Shown here one piece after another: positions 41,779 to 53,233 of a DNA stretch of 64,000 nucleotides. The DNA is from Gadus chalcogrammus. Taxonomy: Eukaryota > Chordata > Actinopteri > Gadiformes > Gadidae. The stretch lies in the NCBI RefSeq assembly GCF_026213295.1, contig NC_079419.1:14386990-14450989 (forward strand), given 5' to 3'. The translations under genes were made by a program, and so were the position numbers. Under the pieces are notes generated by a model. That model had not been told where the DNA came from, searched no databases, and saw only the letters and a program-made list of their open reading frames with translations. How positions within the stretch are numbered: the first letter of the stretch is position 1; the number at the start of each line of letters is the position of its first letter.

Positions 41779-42276
41779 ATGGAAACCTGGCTGTTGATTA
41801 TTATTGCTGCACTTCTATCTGGTAAGAGGAAAAGCTCATGTTACACACTGTATATATGACTGAATTATCAGACACTTCGTAATAATAATTGATAATTCAA
41901 TGTTGTTAAGATCTTATTCTGTTATGTTTTTAATGGTCCATGTTAATCTAACAAATCGCTTATGTTGACTTTTTCCAGGGCTGATAGCTGGGGACTCCAT
42001 CACTCCTGCTAATCAGGAAGTCAGTGGGAAAGAGGGAGCATCTGTCACAATCAGATGCACCTATGAAACAAGCTATTCCAATGTTGACCTTTACTGGTAC
42101 AGACAACGTTCTAACCAGGCTCCTCAGTTTATACTCTATAAAGGAGCAAAAGGGAGCGACAGTCAGCATATTCCTGACACTCGTTATCAGTCCACGACAT
42201 CCAGAGCATCAACTGAACTCACCATAACACAGCTAACCCTTGCCGACACAGCTCTCTACTACTGTGCTCTGGAGAA
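41779..42276 (+). CDS. V24, family C TCR alpha/delta V segment
   Basis: Leader 41779-41821 (METWLLIIIAALLS), V exon 41979-42276. It starts LIAGDSITPANQEVSG and has IRCTY, LYWYRQRSNQAPQ and ADTALYYCALE. No internal Met is needed since it is spliced. The germline end is CALE plus two bases rather than CALWR. RSS 42277-42315 has spacer ATATAAAGTGTGG.. and ACATAAACC. Intact. Confidence 0.9.
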
Positions 42277-42976
42277 CACAGTGATATAAAGTGTGGAGGA
42301 GCCTTTACATAAACCTGAAGGCAATGATCTCTCTATTCTTCAAAGAGGAGGGAAGTGGTAATCCCACCACACCTTTCTATCACATGGATGGTGGATCTTC
42401 ATCGCTGATCAGAGACACTGTGGTTGCACCTGCTAATGATCCACTGTAGCATGACTCCCATGAGGAGGGAAAAAATTAAATAACCATCAGCTGTATGACT
42501 GAACACAAACACACAATGTTAAGACAGTCAATGAGGGAGTAAACGTTAAATTGTAAAAATATATTATTAATATTTTTTGAGTTCCATGAGAACGAGAATT
42601 TACCCAACCCTTCGGCTAAGGAATTACAGCAATAAAAAATGTCTAACTCATTAAACATATAACATTCATATTTTGAGTACACAATTATTTTTTTATCTAA
42701 ACATTGTATACATGTACATGTAGAGATGGTGACGCCACAGTGATTCTCCTTGACTTTTGAAAGTCAGAGCTCCTGTCGCTCCTCTTCCTGAGTCCTCGTA
42801 GTCTCCACAGAGCCAGTAAAGTAGAAGGTCTTCTCCTGTCTCATTCAGTCCTTGGTGCCACTCTAGCAGGAGGTGGAGCTTGACAGGCAGCACATCAGAA
42901 ACAATCTGTCAACACAACAGCTTTTAGACTCTTGATTGTTGCTGCATTACAACATCTGCTTGTTCCAGTATTAGCT

Positions 42977-43439
42977 ATTCAGCTCTTCATGTTAGTGGTT
43001 TTATTCACCGGGTTTATTGGTGAGTACTGCTTTAGAAGCACCGTCCTAATTCAGATATGGACCTCAATATTTGTTTAGCAGTTCATATGAATTAATTCAT
43101 ATTGCTTTTTCCAGGATCTTTAACACTGTCGTAGTCACTGACCTTTCATTCTTAACATATGCAGGTGACAGTTATCAGCAAACCATCCACTCAATCCAGG
43201 ACAGTCCAGTCCAGGCTCTACAAGGAGACGGCGTGACTCTCTCCTGCAACTACTCGTCAGCAACATACTTCTTCTGGTATCGGCAGTACCCCAGCTCACC
43301 TCCCCAGTTCCTTATGAAAGAATACATGGAGCTATCTGGATTTACCTTGAAAAAGGACAGTGAAAAACAAAAAATGTTCCATCTCGAGATCTCCGCTGCT
43401 GCCGTGACAGACTCTGCTCTGTACTACTGTGCTGTATAA
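42977..43439 (+). pseudogene. V25, family D V without RSS, start codon lost
   Basis: The usual leader ATG is ATT (42977), with an in-frame Met five codons in (42989) as the only possible start. The leader ends at 43019. V exon from 43165 has DSYQQTIHSIQDSPV, LSCNY, FFWYRQYP and YYCAV, then TAA (43437-43439). Directly after GCTGT the sequence is the 3' end of an E leader (AAATTAACAG, GTAAGT). The D RSS and most of the E leader have therefore been removed by one deletion. Confidence 0.88.
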
Positions 43440-43544
43440 ATTAACAGGTAAGTTGTGGCCACCTGAATTTCTGTAATGCGAAGATTAAAAAGAGATTTGT
43501 ATCTCCATGGCAACATGTTTACGGATGAACCTTCTGTTTTACAG

Positions 43545-43857
43545 GTGTTTATAGTGAGGTTCTCACTCCTGTCAAAAAGGAAGAGAACGGTTTAGAAGGT
43601 ACGACCGTTACTCTGTCTTACAGGCTCTCTAGAGATGCTACTCCTGGCGATGATTTATTCTGGTACCATCAGCATTCCGGAGAACCTCCAGAGTTCCTGC
43701 TGTACATCTCATGGCTTGGTATCATCAGGACAGCTGAGTCTCTTGGTTCAGACAAAAGGTTTTCGACTAAACTGTCTGAAGAGAAGACTGGAGTGGATCT
43801 GAAGATATCCTCTGCTGCAGTGACAGACTCTGCTCTGTACTACTGTCCTCTGCAGCC
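43545..43857 (+). pseudogene. V26, family E V exon without its own leader
   Basis: Acceptor TTTTACAG precedes an open exon starting VYSEVLTPVKKEENG, with LSYRLS (no Cys23), LFWYHQHSGEPPEF and YYCPL. RSS 43858-43895 has a good heptamer and nonamer ACAAACACC. Its leader is reduced to AAATTAACAG by the fusion with V25. If the V25 leader skipped the V25 exon, the phase would fit this exon, as in V18. Confidence 0.82.
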
Positions 43858-44092
43858 CACAGTGACAGGAAACACAGACTCCCTGTACAAACACCTGCCG
43901 AGCGTAAAACACACTTCCCTCTCCCCCTGAATCCAGTGCACAGACATTACTAACTAACCCTAACTCATCAGAACCTCATAATTTGCCCATACTCTGAACA
44001 TCTTAAAATTGTTCTGCAGGTCAGTAATATCAAGTAGGTGTCAAAGTATTTCATCAATATGTTTGATGTTGGTGTCTTCAACAGCTGGTACC

Positions 44093-44660
44093 ACATCACA
44101 TAATCATCTGACCACATCACCCCTGTCCTCATTCAACTTCACTGGCTCCCAGTACACTACCGCATCCAATACAAAACCCTACTCCTCACCTACAAAGCTC
44201 TCCACAACCTAGCCCCCAGTTATCTCTGCGACCTCCTCCAAGAATACACTCCCTCCCGCTCCCTCCGCTCAACCTCTGCTGGACTACTATGTATCCCCAC
44301 ATCACGACTCACTTCAATGGGTGCCCGGTCATTCAGCTGTTCAGCACCCAGGCTCTGGAACTCCCTCCCCCCACACATAAAACAGTCAGACACCATTACA
44401 ACCTTCAAGTCACAACTCAAAACTCATCTGTTCAAACTCGCACACAACGTCTAACTGATCACTGTTTTGGTTGTTTGGTCTTGTTTTTGTTTTATTTATT
44501 TCTTATTGCTTATGTTTATTTATTTATTTATTTATTTATTTTTTCCACAATGTCTTGTTTTTTTAAAAATGTATGATGACTATATGCTCTGTAAGGTGAC
44601 CTTGGATGTCTTGAAAGGCGCCTCTAAATTAAATGTATTATTATTATTATTATTATTACC
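44093..44660 (+). mobile_element. L2-like LINE 3' end with (TTA)n tail
   Basis: Reads HITPVLIQLHWLPVHYRIQY, KTLLLTYKALHNLAPSYL and FSCSAPRLWNSLPPHIK, the C-terminus typical of L2-type ORF2. A GGCGCCTCTAAATTAAATG-type 3' end and an ATT repeat follow. The empty site GGTACCATCTAG is preserved at 59741-59752 in the duplicate block, so this copy landed after the duplication. Confidence 0.85.
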
Positions 44661-44796
44661 ATCTAGAGAATAAGTCCTTACTTTAGCTGAACACCATACA
44701 GTTTCTCCTGTTGCTTTAAACTTGCTGTTGGGAAAAGCTCATGTTACACACATATGACATTTTATCTATCACGTCCATTATGTGGAATCTTTCCAG

Positions 44797-44950
44797 GGCT
44801 GATAGCTTGGGACTCCATCTCTCCTGATAAACAGGAAGTCAGTGGAAAAATGGGAGGAAGTGTAACACTCCGATGCTGCTATGATACAGGTGATGAATGA
44901 TGAATGAATATGTTATTCTTTACTGGGATTATTGTAACTGGTATAATTTA
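44797..44950 (+). pseudogene. V27, family F truncated V relic
   Basis: Begins after TTTCCAG with LIAWDSISPDKQEVSGKMGG and LRCCYDTGDE. A short ATGAATG duplication then shifts frame. No FR2, FR3 or RSS. Middle copy of the V14/V27/V41 set. Confidence 0.8.
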
Positions 44951-45444
44951 CTAGAGGTCAGTATTATCAAGTAATGGTTTAACTATTTCCTCAACAGCCG
45001 TGTCACAACGTTATTAATCCAAAGGGGACCAGGTAACCAAGTTACAAATGTAATAGCATGTGTTCACCTAAAGAGGGAGTCACTACAATGGAAAACAACC
45101 TACAAGTGGTGCTGGGGTTTGGTTCTCCTTTAAATAAATTAAATCTCAACACTGCACATAGCAAGACCCCCATCCAGTGAGCTGAAATCCTTTGGTGGTG
45201 GCTTCATAAACGCTAGCAAAGTAAAGGAAATTCAAAATGAGTTTACCCATAAGCGAAACTCAGCTTTTGCTGTGATGCCCCCTATTGGTCATGAATGGTA
45301 ACAGGTCTGCTGGGTATTGGAGAGCCTTGGAGAGATGAGATGATGGGAGGAGCCAGCCACAAAAGGACTGTTGAGTAAAATGTGTTTATGTTTGCCTCCC
45401 TGCTTTACTGGAACTCGCTCTGCTCTCCACTGCCTCACTCCATC

Positions 45445-45895
45445 ATGCTCTTTGCACTCATGATATGTTTCATTTTATGTGGTAAGATTTTTGTCAAAAC
45501 AACAAATTACTCCTAATTAGTGCAATTAAATCATCTTTGTCTGAAACATGAATGTATTGTAGATTAGATTTTCGTTGCAGTGACTGAATCCCCTTTTTTA
45601 TTTCAGGTCCAAGTGTTGAAGACAGTATCAGTCAGCAGAAGGATGTCCAACGTGCTGTTGAGGGTGCTGCTGTGGTGCTCTCATGCAGCTACAACAGCTC
45701 TGTAGTCGGTAGTCTCTGGTACCGCCAGTACCCCGGCTCACCACCACAGTTCCTAATCATGGAATACTCTGGAATCATAACTAATCCAATACCAGGAATG
45801 AACATCACACATATCAAACAACAGAGACTTGTGGAGCTACAGATCTCCTCTGCTGCAGTGACAGACTCTGCTCTGTACTACTGTGCTCTGAGGCC
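45445..45895 (+). CDS. V28, family A TCR alpha/delta V segment
   Basis: Leader 45445-45481 (MLFALMICFILC), V exon 45607-45895 starting PSVEDSISQQKDV. It has LSCSY, GSLWYRQYPGSPP and ALYYCAL. One codon shorter than V15 before Trp41. RSS 45896-45933, consensus. Intact duplicate of V15, with CDR1 and CDR2 changes (SVVGS, GIITNP). Confidence 0.93.
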
Positions 45896-46376
45896 CACAG
45901 TGACAGGAAACACAGACTCCCTGTACAAAAACCTGCTGAACACAAACACGCGTCCATCTCCCTTAGACCAGAACACAGATATTTCTGATAGAACACATGA
46001 ACTCATCACAATATTTATTTCCTTTAATTATACATGTTTACCATTTTTTATTTAAAAATATGAAAATATTTTTGCAGTAAGTACTATTGTCATATTATTT
46101 TGAATAATTTGGTTTAAATTGTGGGGTATATTTGTAGCTTTTATCAGCATGGCTCATTAAATTAAAAACCATCAGTTCTTCAGCTTTTACTCTCCCTAAA
46201 TTGATTCTGAGGGAGCCACTATCCACCCCTAGAGGTCAGTATTATCAAGTAGGTGTCTAACCATTTCATCAACATGTTTGGTCGTTGTGTTAACAGCTGG
46301 AATCACTAAGAGATAAGTCTCATACTTGAGCTGAACACCAGATAGTTTCTCCCGTTGCTGTACTCCTGCTGTTGAG

Positions 46377-46999
46377 ATGGAAACCTGGCTGTGGATTATT
46401 ATGGCTGCACTTCTATCTGGTGAGATGAAAACCTAATTTTCCACACTACAAATATATCTGAATCATCAATTATATTATTATTATCATTGGTCAAAAGATG
46501 TTATAGACATTTTATTCAGTTGTATTCTTTATGGTTCATGTTAATCTTTCACATCAATTTTGTGGACTCATCCTAGTTCTCACTCTTTCACTGGCTAACT
46601 CTTTAAAGACTCTTGTCTTTAAAGCCTGTGCAATGTCTTTCATCATTGATCTTGAATGATTAATATATTAATCTACATCTTCTATTCTTCCCCAGAGTGT
46701 AAAGGAGGAGACAGAGTGATCCAGCCCAGAGAGGATGTCATTTCTACTGAAGGACTCACAGTTAGTCTTAACTGTACATTTGTGACCATGAGCACAAATG
46801 TGTATTTGTTCTGGTACAAACAACAAGTCAAGGACTTCCCAAGGCTCATGCTACGACGATTTACAATTGGAGAAGGAGATAATGCTGAAGAGTTCCACAA
46901 AGAGAGATTTGATGCCAAAATCCAAAACACATCAGTTCCTCTGAGCATCCAGAACCTGCAGCTGTCTGACTCTGCTCTGTACTACTGTGCTCTGAAGCC
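46377..46999 (+). CDS. V29, family B TCR alpha/delta V segment
   Basis: Leader 46377-46419 (METWLWIIMAALLS), V exon 46696-46999 starting ECKGGDRVIQPRED. It has LNCTF, LFWYKQQVKD and SALYYCAL. RSS 47000-47037, consensus. Nearly identical to V16 but with an intact Cys104 (TGT), so this copy is the functional one of the pair. Confidence 0.93.
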
Positions 47000-47403
47000 C
47001 ACAGTGACAGGAAACACAGACTCCCTGTACAAAAACCTGCTGAACACAAAAAACACTTCCCTCTACCCCTGAAACCAGTACACAGACATTTCTGACTTAG
47101 CACGATATTAATCATAACAATGAACTCCTAATTATCATCCATGTTCACCATAATCCAGATATCTAAACATTTGTCTGCATTTTTTTTATTTACAATATCT
47201 TGTTTGAAACATTCACGTTAAAATAGTTTATTTTATTTATTTATAATTTATGACTTATTAAACTAACAACTCATCGATTCTGAAGGTAAGGTCTCACATC
47301 CACTCCTAGAGGTCAGTATTATCAAGTAGGTGTTTAACTATTTCATCAACATGTTTGGTCATTGTGTCTTTAACAGCTGGTACCATGAAGAGAATAAGTC
47401 TCA

Positions 47404-48149
47404 AGGTGCGGCCACACTGAACGCGTTACGCGCGTTAGAGGCGTTGATAATCTGCGTTTTTGCATAGGGAACTATTGGTTAAGGCGCTTAGATGCGTTAC
47501 ACGCGCTATAGCAGCCCGTTAGGCGTGTTTTACTCACCTAAATAACGCGCCCAACGCACCAACGCGCCCAACGCACTAACGCACAGAGTTCAAAAAATTT
47601 AACTTTTGACACGCCTACACGTGACGCTTAGCCGGGGTAGCCAATCAGCGTTGAGCTTGACCCGATGTCACTGGCAGCGAGACGGAGGACGCTCAGAAGC
47701 AGAAAAAACATTGGACGACCAAGGCATCGTTTCAGTATGTGCTGAAACGATGAGGAGGTGGTGAAACTCACCCAGCTGTGAGCACCGAGGATGTCATGCA
47801 CTAGAGTTTAGATTCCCTGCCCGAGCCTGAGCCCGACCTGACCCGGCCGGACCCGAATTTCTCTATTAATCAACACGACGAATGCTGGTAACGAATAAAT
47901 TGTAAAAAGACACACCATGTGAAGTTATTTTTTCGTTTTGGCAAGTAGCCTTGTAATAAGCGGGGTAATGTATAGAACGTCGCCGGTCATTATTGCGAAG
48001 CAAGACCCTTCCGCTGGGCGGGCTCATCTAGCTGCGTAGGCGCGTTAGGAGTGTTGAACCATTTTTGTGACACACATTGATCAAGCGTCAGGTTAGGCGC
48101 GTTACGGGCGTAATCTCACGGGCGTAACGCGTTCAGTGTGGCCGCACCT
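47404..48149. mobile_element. MITE with 3-bp TCA duplication, copy 2
   Basis: Same element and same insertion site as 31586-32330, with TCA at 47401-47403 and 48150-48152. Being shared by both duplicate blocks, it predates their duplication. Confidence 0.85.
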
Positions 48150-48206
48150 TCATACTTGGGCTGAACACCAGATAGTTTCTCCTGTCACAGTAGACCTGCT
48201 GTTGAG

Positions 48207-48686
48207 ATGGAAACCTGGCTGTTGATTATTATTGCTGCACTTCTATCTGGTAAGAGGAAAAGCTCATGTTACACACTGTATATATGACTGAATTATCAGA
48301 CATTTAATTATAATAATGAATTATTCAATGTTTTTAACATCTTATTCTGTTTTTTATGGTCCATGTTAATCTAACACATCCATTCCAGGACTGATAGCTG
48401 GGGACTCCATCTCTCCTGATGAACCGAAAGTCAGTGGAAAAGAGGGAGCATCTGTAACACTCAGATGCTCCTATAAAACAAGTTCTGAGAATGTTTACCT
48501 TTACTGGTACAGACATCGTTCTAACCAGGCTCCTCAGTTTATACTCTGGAAAGGAGCAAGATCACAGAATAATGAACAAATTCCTGACACTCGTTATCAG
48601 TCCACGACATCCAGAACATCAACTGAACTCACCATAACACAGCTAACCCTTGCCGACGCAGCTCTCTACTACTGTGCTCTGGAGAA
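48207..48686 (+). CDS. V30, family C V segment, apparent mosaic
   Basis: Leader 48207-48249, V exon 48389-48686 starting LIAGDSISPDEPKVSG. It has LRCSYKTSSENV, LYWYRHRSNQAPQ and LADAALYYCALE. RSS 48687-48725. The 5' two thirds match V17 (its duplicate), but from the LTITQLTLAD stretch through GAGAACACAGTGATATAAAG it matches V24 instead. Gene conversion or unequal exchange is the likely cause. The frame is open. Confidence 0.9.
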
Positions 48687-49380
48687 CACAGTGATATAAA
48701 GTGTGGAGGAGCCTTTACATAAACCTGAAGGCAATGATCTCTATATTCTTCAAAGAGGAGGGAAGCGGTAATCCCACCACACCTTTTTATCAGATGGATG
48801 GTGGATCTTCATGGTTGATCAGAGACAATTTGGTTGCACCTGCCAATGATCCACTGTAGCATGACTCCCATGAGTAGGGAATCTAAATAAGATAACCATC
48901 AGCTGTACGACTGAACACGAACACACTATGTTAAGACAGTCAATGACGGAGTAAACGTTAAATAATAAAAAAATATTTTTAGGTTTCTATGAGAACGAGA
49001 ATTGTCCCACCCCTTTCGGTAAGGAATTACAGCAATATAAAATGCCTAAACTCAATAAACATGTAACATTCATATTTTGAACGCAAATTACTCATTTGTA
49101 TCTAAACATTGTATATATGTACATGAGGAGATGGAGTGACTACAGCGGTTCTCGTTGAGTTTTTAAAGCCAGAGCTCCTGTCGCTCCTCTTCCTGAGTCC
49201 TCGTAGTCTCCACAGAGCCAGTAAAGTAGACGGTCTTCTCCTGTCTCATTCAGTCCTTGGTGCCACTCTAGCAGGAGGTGGAGCTTGACAGGCAGCACAT
49301 CAGAAACAATCCGTCCAAGTACAGCTTTTAGACCCTTGATTGTTGCTGCTTTACAACATCTGCTTGATCCAGTATTAGGT

Positions 49381-49839
49381 ATGCAGCTCTTCATGTTGGT
49401 GGTTTTATTCACTGGGTTTACTGGTGAGTTCTGCTTTAGCAGCGCTGTCCTAATTCGGATATGGACCTCAATACAGGTTTAGCAGTTCATGGCAACATGT
49501 TTACGGATGAACCTTCTATTTTACAGGTGTTTATAGTGTGGTCCTCCCTCCTGACAAAAAGGAACTGAACAGTTTAGAAGATACGACTGCTACTCTGTCC
49601 TACAGGCTCTCTCAAAAGGCTGAAATTAATGATAATTTCTTCTGGTACCGTCAGTATCCTGGAGAACCTCCACAGTTCCTGCTGTCCATCTCAGGGCTTG
49701 GTATCAACAGGACAGCTGAGTCTCTTGGTTCAGACAAAAGGTTTTCTACTGAACTGACTAAAGAGAAGACTGGAGTGGATCTGAAGATCTCCTCTGCTGC
49801 AGTGACAGACTCTGCTCTGTACTACTGTGCTCTGAGGCC
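49381..49839 (+). CDS. V31, chimeric V: family D leader with family E V exon (copy 2)
   Basis: Leader 49381-49423 (MQLFMLVVLFTGFT), E exon 49527-49839 starting VYSVVLPPDKKE. It has LSYRLSQKAEINDNFFWYRQ and SALYYCAL; Cys23 is absent. RSS 49840-49877, consensus. Duplicate of V18 with a CDR2 region of the SISGLGINRT type instead of YISGFGNNRT. Open frame and intact splice sites in both copies argue that the chimera is tolerated. Confidence 0.9.
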
Positions 49840-50314
49840 CACAGTGACAGGAAACACAGACTCCCTGTACAAAAACCTCTCAAGCACAAAACACACTTCC
49901 CGCCTCCCTGAGACCAGTACAGACATTGCTGACAAAATACATAAACTCTTTTCAAGATTTTTATTCTGCATAAGGATACAAGTTTACCATTCTCCTTTTT
50001 GAAAAATATTGACATATTCTGCAGTTCATTCTCCAGCCATATTATTTAGAATATTTGGGTTTTGATGGTGTGGTTCATATGTGGAGCTTTAATCAGCAAG
50101 GCTAATTTTCTTATTACCAATTTGTGTTACTCTTCTGAGCGAAGATGAGATCTCTTGTCCACCACTAGAGGCCAGTATTATCAAGTAGGCGTCGAACTAT
50201 TTCATCAACAGGTTTGTTCATTGTGTCTTTAACAGCTGGTAACGAAGAGAATAAGTCTCATACTTGGGCTGAACACCAGATTGCCTCTCCTGTTGCTGAA
50301 CACCTGCTGTTGAG

Positions 50315-50535
50315 ATGAAAATCAGGCTGTTGCTTATTATTGCTGATCTTCTATCTGGTAAGAGGAAAAGCTCATGTTACACACTGTATATATGACTGAA
50401 TTATCAGACATTTTATTATAATAATGAATTATTCAATGTTTTTAACATCTTATTCTGTTTTTTATGGTCCATGTCCAACACATCCATTCCAGGACTGATA
50501 GCTGGAGACTCCATCTCTCCTGATGAACAAATGAA
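50315..50535 (+). pseudogene. V32, family C relic: leader plus first codons
   Basis: Leader 50315-50357 (MKIRLLLIIADLLS), acceptor at 50492, then LIAGDSISPDEQ. The V exon breaks off near 50530, where unrelated sequence begins. FR2 onward and the RSS are missing. Confidence 0.8.
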
Positions 50536-51165
50536 CTTAAGCCCATAAAAAGGAAACAGAAATGCAATTAATTAAATAAACAGAAAATTCCCGTCATCCC
50601 AAAAGCCCATAGTGATCGATTTAAGTTAAATCGATCACTATGATAGGCTAACGTGCCGAGGCAAGAATCCTATGCCACACGAACCTATAAAAGGGTTGCG
50701 TGGCATAGGATTTCCCCTTGTTAATTTGGTTTGTGTAGAACCGAAAATCGGTTGCTATGGAAACGTGGCGTCACACGTAAGTACTCGAAGCATGGCTGAC
50801 TCCGACCGCTACGCTAAGTGGCGCTGTTGCCCTTTCAACAAGTAGTAGCAGAGCCACCGGCTATTTACCCGACTCTGCATTTAAACACGCCGACTTAGGC
50901 CCCGTCCACACGGGCGAAACAGTTACGATTTCGATCTATCCGGTTTCGGAGTATCTCCGTAAAGACGGAGTCAGGCGAAACCGGGTAGATCTGTAGAAAC
51001 GCTGTAGTACACATTCCAAGCCAATAAGGGGCTCTGCTTCTGCTTCGGCCGAACCGTGTAAGAGCCTTTGCGGTTTCGCCATGAAATCGGCTTCGTGTGG
51101 ACGGATAATAACTTTACACACAGGCAAACACGGCTTGGGTAACGCAGGAAAGCGCGGATTTACTG
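50536..51165. other. insert replacing V32 body, with palindromes and a small MITE
   Basis: Holds a perfect palindrome (50608-50642, 17-bp arms around one G). A second long hairpin (about 50666-50712) has AATCCTATGCCAC arms and TATAAAA in the loop region. A short element at about 50898-51106 has CCGTCCACACG and CGTGTGGACGG ends. No gene is recognised. Confidence 0.55.
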
Positions 51166-51411
51166 GATTTACTTTGAAAAAGGACCAACCAAAAAGAGAT
51201 CTTGAGATCTCCTCTGTTGCAGTGGTGGCAGACTCTTCTCTGTACTACTCTGGTTCAGGGGAGGGACATCTGGAGAGATGAATTTATCAGGGTCTAGTGA
51301 GAACAGTATGTTACCACAGAGATACAGAGGTAGCATTTTGAGCTCCAGGGTTCCCATGGTGTTTGAAATTATGTCATTCCTCTTTCTAGTTGTAGTTTGT
51401 CAATTAACAGG
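51166..51411 (+). pseudogene. V33, family D tail plus family E leader relic
   Basis: FTGFTLKKDQPKRDLEISSV and a distorted YYS end (51166-51250) represent a D exon tail without RSS. It is followed by an E leader (51335-51411) whose ATG is ATT. The E intron then runs into the fold-back repeat at 51431 and two TTAA elements. No V exon follows. Confidence 0.75.
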
Positions 51412-51430
51412 TAGGTCATGGCCCACCAGA

Positions 51431-51467
51431 AATTCTAAAGATTAAAGGGAATTTAATCTTTAGAATT
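51431..51467. repeat. perfect inverted repeat, 16-bp arms
   Basis: AATTCTAAAGATTAAA, loop GGGAA, then its exact complement. The left arm is normal family E intron sequence and the right arm is an inverted copy that replaces the rest of the intron. Confidence 0.9.
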
Positions 51468-52514
51468 GGGGTGATGTTTTGGGTCTCTGGTGCTCCCACA
51501 CGCATACAAACCTTAAAATAAGTCCATACATGATTTTTTGAGTGAGATATGCATTTCTGAAAGACAAAAGGACCAAACATGTTGAAGAAATAGCAAAACA
51601 CCTATGCCTACAGTTGCCGAACGAGCGAGTCAGTTTCAGCGCACCCTCCTACGTAGAAAGGGGGCACTTTTGAATATTACCGCACTTCCCCACCACCTCC
51701 GATCAGAGCATAGATACGATTTTGGGCGGAGATGTTTGCGCGTTTCAGAAGCAGGGAGTTTCCATACAAAAATAGATGTCTAATTTGTCGGTTTGCCATG
51801 TGACTGCCTGGCAGGGTGTCCGGCAGAGCTTCCGGACTGCTGCATAGCTCCCCCACCGGAGCTGCCGAAGCTGAGCTGCTAGCTCCCCCCCCCCCCGGAG
51901 CTGCCGGACTGCCGCCGAAGCTCTGGCGGCAGCCCCGGTGGGGGGGGAGCTAGCAGCTCAGCTCCGGGAGTACAATCCCTTTCTCCTCCATGTCGCGGTT
52001 CATTCTGGACTTCAGAGAGTCAATGCCAAAGTTCCTTTCCCCCAATTCTTCTCAACCATGGCCGAGATAATAACCCCCACTACGAGTCTTTACTTGTTGT
52101 GGAAGTACCAGAGATGTCAGACGCAGTCTTTATGATTCATAATATCATCCGAGGCGCACATAGCTTTTGGCCGTGATATTATATATTATATAATATAGAT
52201 ATATATTGTATTATTATTAATATTATATAACATTATATTATATATAGAACTCCGGGAGTCTGCAAACGGTAACAATCACTTCTCCTCCATGATATGGTTC
52301 GCTTTGACAGCTCATTGGTCAATGGGCAGCATCTCATTTGCATTAAAGCTACAGACGCCAGACATAGCATATTCTGAAGGGACTGAAACAGAGGGGAATA
52401 GCGGTATGCAAGATTTTTTTTCCTAAAAGCTATTTCCAGCAAACAGCATCAAAATGTTTTCTGGAACTCATATACTATGTTTACCTGTTGGGAAATCACC
52501 ATAATAGGTCTCCT
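51468..52514. mobile_element. TTAA MITE, inverse copy of the 22.3-kb element
   Basis: Internal sequence is the complement of 22266-23239, including GGTCTCTGGTGCTCCCACAC and GC-rich inverted blocks at 51820-51960. The right end ATAATAGGTCTCCT abuts TTAA (52515-52518). The left end is altered at the fold-back junction. Confidence 0.7.
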
Positions 52515-52518
52515 TTAA

Positions 52519-53058
52519 AGGGACACTGTGTAATATTTTCTGTCATTTATTACCTCAAATCAACGTATTAATTCATAAATAAGTCCTCATTGGTGTAAAA
52601 TTATCTCTGCCAAAAATCTCACTTATCCTCCTGAGCGAAGAATAATTAATATGTAGCTACATAGGACGGGTAAGCTTCATGGAGGCTTCCATGTTCTTCC
52701 GGTCTATGAACTGCCGACAGGGACAAAACTAACCCTAGCACTACGTGGTACAGGAAATGCAAACAAGTTTTCACTCTGAGCCAGCGTGAATGAAGACTGA
52801 AATACTTCACTATCTTGCTCAAGGAATAATTACTCATACATCATTAGCTTACACTAATGATTCAATGCAGTTTGAAATTTGTTCGAAATAACGAACCTCA
52901 TCATCACTCGAATGACTCGATGAAGTAGTATTGGATGTCATGACACAGCTTCTTGGCACATAATGCCCTGCGTAGTTTTTGAACAAGCGAGCACTATTAG
53001 TTTGAATGCAATATACAATTGTACCACTAGATGGGAGTAATTTTTACACTGTGTCCCT
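52519..53058. mobile_element. TTAA-flanked MITE (AGGGACACTGTGTAA ends)
   Basis: The ends AGGGACACTGTGTAA and TTTACACTGTGTCCCT-type are inverted repeats, bounded by TTAA at 52515-52518 (shared with the neighbour) and 53059-53062. The empty-site context TTAAGTGAATATGAAGGTGA is visible at 40507. No coding capacity. Confidence 0.8.
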
Positions 53059-53233
53059 TTAAGTGATTATGAAGGTGAGATCTCTTATCCACCAGTAGAG
53101 GTCAGTATTAACCAGATTTTGTCGAAATATGTAATCAACATGTTTAATCATCGTGTCTTTAACAGCTGGTAGCATGAAGAGAATAAGTCTCATACTTGAG
53201 CTGAACACCAGTTGCTGTAGACCTGCTGTTGAG

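Noticed and set aside
42977..43857. Tandem two-V-domain receptor from V25 and V26
   Set aside because: The D exon ends in TAA before the donor, and the splice phase (AG, then GT) does not match the E exon, so a fused two-domain protein is not encoded.
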